A stretch of DNA of 37,995 nucleotides from Candidatus Epulonipiscium sp. (GTDB lineage: Bacteria > Bacillota > Clostridia > Lachnospirales > Defluviitaleaceae), in NCBI GenBank assembly GCA_012519955.1, contig JAAYPH010000159.1, forward strand, positions 1-37,995, given 5' to 3'. The number at the start of each line of letters is the position of its first letter. The stretch's first letter is position 1. Positions 35,240 to 37,995 of this stretch are shown here, piece by piece. Under the pieces are notes generated by a model that did no database searches, was not told the DNA's origin, and worked only from the letters and a program-made list of their open reading frames with translations. Both the position numbers and the translations under genes were made by a program.

Positions 35240-35914
35240 TTAATATGAGCTGCTGCTCTTTTCACCTTTAATAATTGCTACAGAAGCACTGGCACCAATA
35301 CGGGTTGCTCCTGCTTTTATAAGGGCTTCTGCATCTTGACGGGTTCTCACGCCACCGGATGCTTTGACTCCCATGGTATCCCCTACGGTTCTTCTCATCA
35401 GTTCAATATCTTCCTTTGTAGCCCCTCCTCCGGAGAATCCAGTTGAGGTCTTTACAAAGTCCGCTCCGGCTTCTTTTGCGAGTAAACAAGCTTTTTCTTT
35501 TTCTTCATCGGTTAAAAGGGAAGTTTCTATAATCACCTTAACCACTGCTCTTTTATTAACAGTATGTACTACCGCTTTAATCTCATCTCTTATATAGTCA
35601 TATTTTTTATCTTTTAATGCACCGATATTAATAACCATATCCACTTCCGTAGCACCATTTTCTATGGCTTCCTCTGCTTCTGCGGTTTTGGTGGTAATGG
35701 TATTAGCCCCCAAAGGAAAGCCTATTACGGTTGTAATGCCCACATCACTGTCTTGTAATAAGTGTTTTGCCATCGGCACATAGCAGGGATTGACACAAAC
35801 CGTAGCAAATCCATATTCTATCGCTTCTTCACATAACTTTTTAATATCTTCTTCTTTTGCATCGGGCTTTAAAACTGTATGGTCGATCATAGACGCTAAT
35901 TGTTTGTCTTCCAT
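35240..35914 (-). CDS. deoC: Deoxyribose-phosphate aldolase
   Basis: 224 residues. Class I aldolase that splits 2-deoxyribose-5-phosphate to glyceraldehyde-3-phosphate and acetaldehyde in deoxynucleoside breakdown. Active-site residues placed by family pattern: Asp92 (EVDMVINIG), Schiff-base Lys155 (FVKTSTGF) and Lys184 (VKASGGVR). ATG 35914 is preferred over ATG 35920, which lies one base after AGGAGG. No clear terminator separates it from the promoter of the purine module, but that module has its own strong promoter. Nucleoside salvage fits the neighbouring purine permease. Confidence 0.95.
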   Translation of the reverse strand: MEDKQLASMIDHTVLKPDAKEEDIKKLCEEAIEYGFATVCVNPCYVPMAKHLLQDSDVGITTVIGFPLGANTITTKTAEAEEAIENGATEVDMVINIGALKDKKYDYIRDEIKAVVHTVNKRAVVKVIIETSLLTDEEKEKACLLAKEAGADFVKTSTGFSGGGATKEDIELMRRTVGDTMGVKASGGVRTRQDAEALIKAGATRIGASASVAIIKGEKSSSSY

Positions 35915-36009
35915 ATTCATTCCTCCTATATATCAAATATTACTTTATATGATTTGAATAGTCTTAGTTCTCTATATCAATACTCAAAAATTTTCTTCTT
36001 CAAAAAAAG

Positions 36010-36033
36010 ACAGCCAGTATATACACTAGCCGC
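36010..36033 (-). terminator. Terminator of the HEPN/SecB-like operon
   Basis: On the minus strand GCGGCTAGT (36033-36025) pairs with ACTGGCTGT (36018-36010), using three G-U pairs, around a 6-base loop and followed by CTTTTTTT. The wobble pairs make it specific to the minus strand. It lies 5 bp after the SecB-like stop. Confidence 0.75.
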
Positions 36034-36037
36034 ATAA

Positions 36038-36460
36038 TTATTGTTCCTTTTTGGACATATCTATCAATTTGTTTACATTAATTGCTGGAAGAATTAACGG
36101 TTGTACGTTAGCATTTGCAGTATAAGTACTTATTAAAGACCTAACGTATGGAAACAGTATAGCTACTGCATTAATATTTAATAATTTTTCCGTATTATTA
36201 TCATCTTCAGTATCTACTTCAAATATTCCAGTAAGTTCAATTTCAAGAGAAAAAGGATAATTATTCTCTGTAGCATCTTCAAATACCTTTGTTATTAACT
36301 TAACATTCCAAACTTTTTCATTTTCATCAAACATAACTTGCTTTTTTATATTTAAATCGATATCAATCTTCTCATTTTTATAATTTGGATTTAGTTTAAA
36401 CTCAATTTTATCTACCTTATAATTAGTAAATCTAAGAACACTCTTAATATCATTTATCAT
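36038..36460 (-). CDS. SecB-like chaperone (third gene of a putative toxin-antitoxin-chaperone operon)
   Basis: 140 residues. The C-terminal half carries the SecB signature: NAVAILFPYVRSLIS (about 97-111), TANANVQPLILPAIN (114-128), VNKL. SecB proper is generally absent from Firmicutes, while SecB-like proteins in other bacteria serve as dedicated chaperones of antitoxins (Rv1957 with HigBA; CmdC in CmdTAC). Its ATG overlaps the upstream stop as ATGA, so it is translationally coupled to the 113-aa protein, the presumed client. A role in general protein export is less likely given this context. Confidence 0.8.
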   Translation of the reverse strand: MINDIKSVLRFTNYKVDKIEFKLNPNYKNEKIDIDLNIKKQVMFDENEKVWNVKLITKVFEDATENNYPFSLEIELTGIFEVDTEDDNNTEKLLNINAVAILFPYVRSLISTYTANANVQPLILPAINVNKLIDMSKKEQ

Positions 36461-36798
36461 GCCGCTTTCTCCCCCGTATTACTCTCTTCAAAAAAATTAT
36501 ATTTATCTATATTTGTTTGTCTATAATTATTCATTTTCATTTCATAGCTAATATCATTAAAACACCAAACACTTATCTCATTAAGATAATCATACAATAC
36601 TGCAAATTTATTTTTATCTTCTTCATCTAAGAACTTTTCTACGAGGTCACACACTCGATCTAAATAAATTATATCATCACACAGTTCTTTATTATCACAT
36701 AATAATTGTATACTATCTTGTTCTTCTATGATATCGAAATTGACATTACGATAAATTCTTCTTAATTCATTAATGATACTTTTATACTCATATTTCAT
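36457..36798 (-). CDS. Unknown acidic protein; candidate antitoxin/chaperone client
   Basis: 113 residues, not recognised. Mostly helical by eye, acidic, with DRVCDLVEKFLDEEDKNKF near residues 47-65 and aromatic-rich EISVWCFNDISYEM near 74-87. The C-terminal about 25 residues (from NNYRQTNIDKYNFF) look flexible with scattered aromatics, which could act like the chaperone-addiction tails of TAC antitoxins; that is inference. No helix-turn-helix is evident. AAGGAGATG precedes the ATG. It sits between the HEPN gene (60 bp upstream) and the SecB-like gene (4-bp overlap). Confidence 0.7.
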   Translation of the reverse strand: MKYEYKSIINELRRIYRNVNFDIIEEQDSIQLLCDNKELCDDIIYLDRVCDLVEKFLDEEDKNKFAVLYDYLNEISVWCFNDISYEMKMNNYRQTNIDKYNFFEESNTGEKAA

Positions 36799-36858
36799 AA
36801 TTTCATCTCCTTGTCAATATATATTATGAACCAGAAATAATATTAGTGACTTATATTT

Positions 36859-37251
36859 CTAATCAATTATCTCATCTAGCACATTAAATGATTTTACTAC
36901 ATCATTTACTTGTTCCTCAGTTATACTATTAACTGTATAGTCAGCAATGTATCTAAGTTTTTTTAAACTTTGAAAATTACTGTTAAATTCAATTATTTTC
37001 CTTGTTTTTTGTTTCCCTGTTGGTTTTCCAATTTTTTTATTTAAAATTTTTTCTCTGAATATTGTAGCTGTACGATTATGAGTTCCTTCACTTTCAGATG
37101 TATCTATTGATATACCTTCAGTATATAATTTATTTAGCATCTTCTGAAAAATACTATAATAATATCTATTAGTTGCAATATCATATTGTGATACTTTATA
37201 TGCACATGATGCCCATGTTTTATTTGTATTATACTTATCTATATAAGTCAA
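36859..37251 (-). CDS. HEPN-domain protein (candidate toxin of a three-gene operon)
   Basis: 130 residues. Pattern of the UPF0332-like HEPN group: WASCAYKVSQYDIATNRYYY (13-32) with the helix NRYYYSIFQKMLNKL, a central THNRTATIFREKI (57-69), LKKLRYIADY (96-105) and a last helix TEEQVNDVVKSFNVLDE. HEPN proteins are often RNases or nucleotide-modification targets in toxin-antitoxin and phage-defence systems. The usual RNase signature Rx4-6H is not present; the matching place reads Arg100-x4-Tyr105, as in its subgroup, so catalysis is uncertain. Start: TTG 37251, six bases after AGGGGTG; no in-frame ATG fits. First gene of the operon. Confidence 0.7.
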   Translation of the reverse strand: MTYIDKYNTNKTWASCAYKVSQYDIATNRYYYSIFQKMLNKLYTEGISIDTSESEGTHNRTATIFREKILNKKIGKPTGKQKTRKIIEFNSNFQSLKKLRYIADYTVNSITEEQVNDVVKSFNVLDEIID

Positions 37252-37505
37252 CTGTTACACCCCTAGCTAATATTACCACATATGTAAATATTACCATTTA
37301 TGTATCTTTGAACTTTTAATTATAAAAAATAGCTTAATTCTATTTTGTTTATGTGTTATAAATAACTCCCTTTATAAAAAGCTTATAATACTTATTATCT
37401 CCTGTCAATATTTTATCTCAAACTATATATATTCCTGTTTACTCCAATAATTTACACATATCCTAACAATCGAATAGTTTAACGTACACATTTATTGTAT
37501 CAAAA
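37252..37505. other. AT-rich upstream region of the HEPN operon with a direct repeat
   Basis: No gene on either strand. On minus, TGGTAATATT occurs twice (37296-37287 and 37278-37269), 18 bp apart, next to the HEPN ribosome binding site, with ACATATGT between: a candidate autoregulatory operator. A TATAAT lies further upstream (about 37327-37322) without a convincing -35. Confidence 0.45.
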
Positions 37506-37506
37506 A

Positions 37507-37550
37507 ATAAATCCTATAAGCCTTTATTTCTTTAAGCCTATAGGATTTAT
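37507..37550 (-). terminator. Terminator-like hairpin, minus strand
   Basis: A perfect 12-bp stem, ATAAATCCTATA (37507-37518) with TATAGGATTTAT (37539-37550), a 20-base loop and a minus-strand tail of six T. Confidence 0.65.
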
Positions 37551-37741
37551 ACTGTCCCCCTCCACTCCCCCTTTCCCTCTTTTCCATCAAAAAAGGCAAA
37601 CTCGCTTTCCCTCCCAAAAACAGGCTCCCAAAATCAAGAGGCTCTCTACATTTTGGGGAAGACGGGTGGCAGGTCACTCATCAAAAAAGCCGTAACGTCT
37701 GTAATATCAAGGGTTTGATACTCCATACAGATAAACAAAAA
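37551..37741. other. Strand-biased non-coding stretch with nested hairpin
   Basis: No supported gene. Bases 37551-37680 are pyrimidine-rich on plus (purine-rich on minus), unlike the rest of the window. At 37698-37731, TCTGTA/TACAGA encloses TATCAA/TTGATA. Short overlapping frames exist on both strands but lack binding sites and family likeness. Confidence 0.5.
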
Positions 37742-37780
37742 AGACCCTGAAACAAGTCTAAATGACTTATCTCAAGGTCT
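37742..37780 (-). terminator. Strong terminator, minus strand
   Basis: On minus, AGACCTTGA (37780-37772) pairs with TCAGGGTCT (37750-37742, one G-U) with an inner AAGTC/GACTT stem, followed by TTTTTTGTTT. It ends a transcript entering from the right edge. Confidence 0.85.
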
Positions 37781-37905
37781 CATCTTCATTTATTTCTTTT
37801 GTTTTTGGGGGAAGCCCATTTTGCCCTTTTCAGGGAAAGGTGGGTTGCCCTTGGACATTAAGCTTTATTCCCACTCGATTGTTAAAGTTTTATTCGTCGT
37901 TATTC

Positions 37906-37995
37906 CTATTGTTTTCTGTTATTCCTATTATTCATATTATCAAAATTATTGCCATTTTTATAGTTTATAAATTTTTTTGCTGCCATATTGCTACC
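37906..37995 (-). CDS. Possible 3' end of an off-window reading frame, Asn-rich
   Basis: The minus frame is open from the window edge to a TAG at 37908-37906, giving 29 residues ending NNFDNMNNRNNRKQ. A 12-bp direct repeat, GTTATTCCTATT (37899-37910 and 37918-37929), covers its end. Too short to identify; a gene is suggested mainly by the terminator 126 bp downstream. Confidence 0.3.
   Translation of the reverse strand, partial: GSNMAAKKFINYKNGNNFDNMNNRNNRKQ

Noticed and set aside
37492-37695. Overlapping 61- and 66-residue open frames on both strands, and a 26-residue minus frame at 37646-37726
   Set aside because: No ribosome binding site; the first two overlap a terminator hairpin; low-complexity strand-biased sequence explains the open frames.

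Overview
The window is about 38 kb of AT-rich chromosome from an anaerobic, spore-forming, low-GC Gram-positive bacterium, most likely class Clostridia (Lachnospirales-like; the exact family cannot be fixed from this sequence). The evidence is an alpha/beta-type spore DNA-binding protein, a GerM-type sporulation gene, an oxygen-sensitive pyruvate formate-lyase, strong AAGGAGG-type ribosome binding sites, and the Bacillus/Clostridium gene orders gerM-rph-rdgB-yfcE and pcrA...ligA. Almost everything is on the minus strand; only a 146-aa unknown protein, a CYTH protein and a 57-aa Cys-rich protein are on plus.

Layout, left to right. 1-1015: spore protein and unknown gene. 1067-7262: oligopeptide ABC transporter oppABCDF, transcribed right to left. 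7495-8114: CYTH protein and a cluster of dense hairpins. 8124-8735: seven tRNA genes (Pro, Gly, Arg, His, Gln, Lys, Leu in transcription order) behind a near-consensus promoter. 8800-11089: gerM-rph-rdgB-yfcE. 11394-13634: a large sporulation/cell-wall amidase. 13861-19877: small Cys-rich protein, ligA, a small unknown, pcrA, yerC and a PHP hydrolase. 19982-20866: diguanylate cyclase. 21064-29391: a sugar module, with the ABC transporter mglBAC preceded by a response regulator, a histidine kinase and a second galactose/glucose-binding lipoprotein that looks like the sensor. 29567-35196: a purine module. 35240-35914: deoC. 36038-37251: a three-gene HEPN / unknown / SecB-like operon. 37252-37995: mostly non-coding, with two terminators and the 3' end of an off-window reading frame.

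Two parts stand out. The purine module reads as one line of logic: a consensus promoter, a guanine riboswitch with its own terminator (expected OFF with guanine), an NCS2/AzgA-type purine permease, then only 11 bp after the permease stop a ZTP riboswitch (pfl motif) whose 3' half is also the left arm of a terminator (expected ON with ZTP), then pflB and purH 20 bp apart. I see no convincing promoter between permease and pflB, so the two riboswitches may act in series. The HEPN / unknown / SecB-like operon has the toxin-antitoxin-chaperone gene order and may be an undescribed defence or addiction system.

The sugar module is a likely three-component sensor: every sugar-contact residue of E. coli MglB that I can place is kept in both the transport lipoprotein and the sensor lipoprotein. 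A hairpin family with an 8-base loop (core ATAGGAAAT / ATTTCCTAT) occurs three times in non-coding DNA. Function calls rest on reading motifs by eye; no database search was possible.
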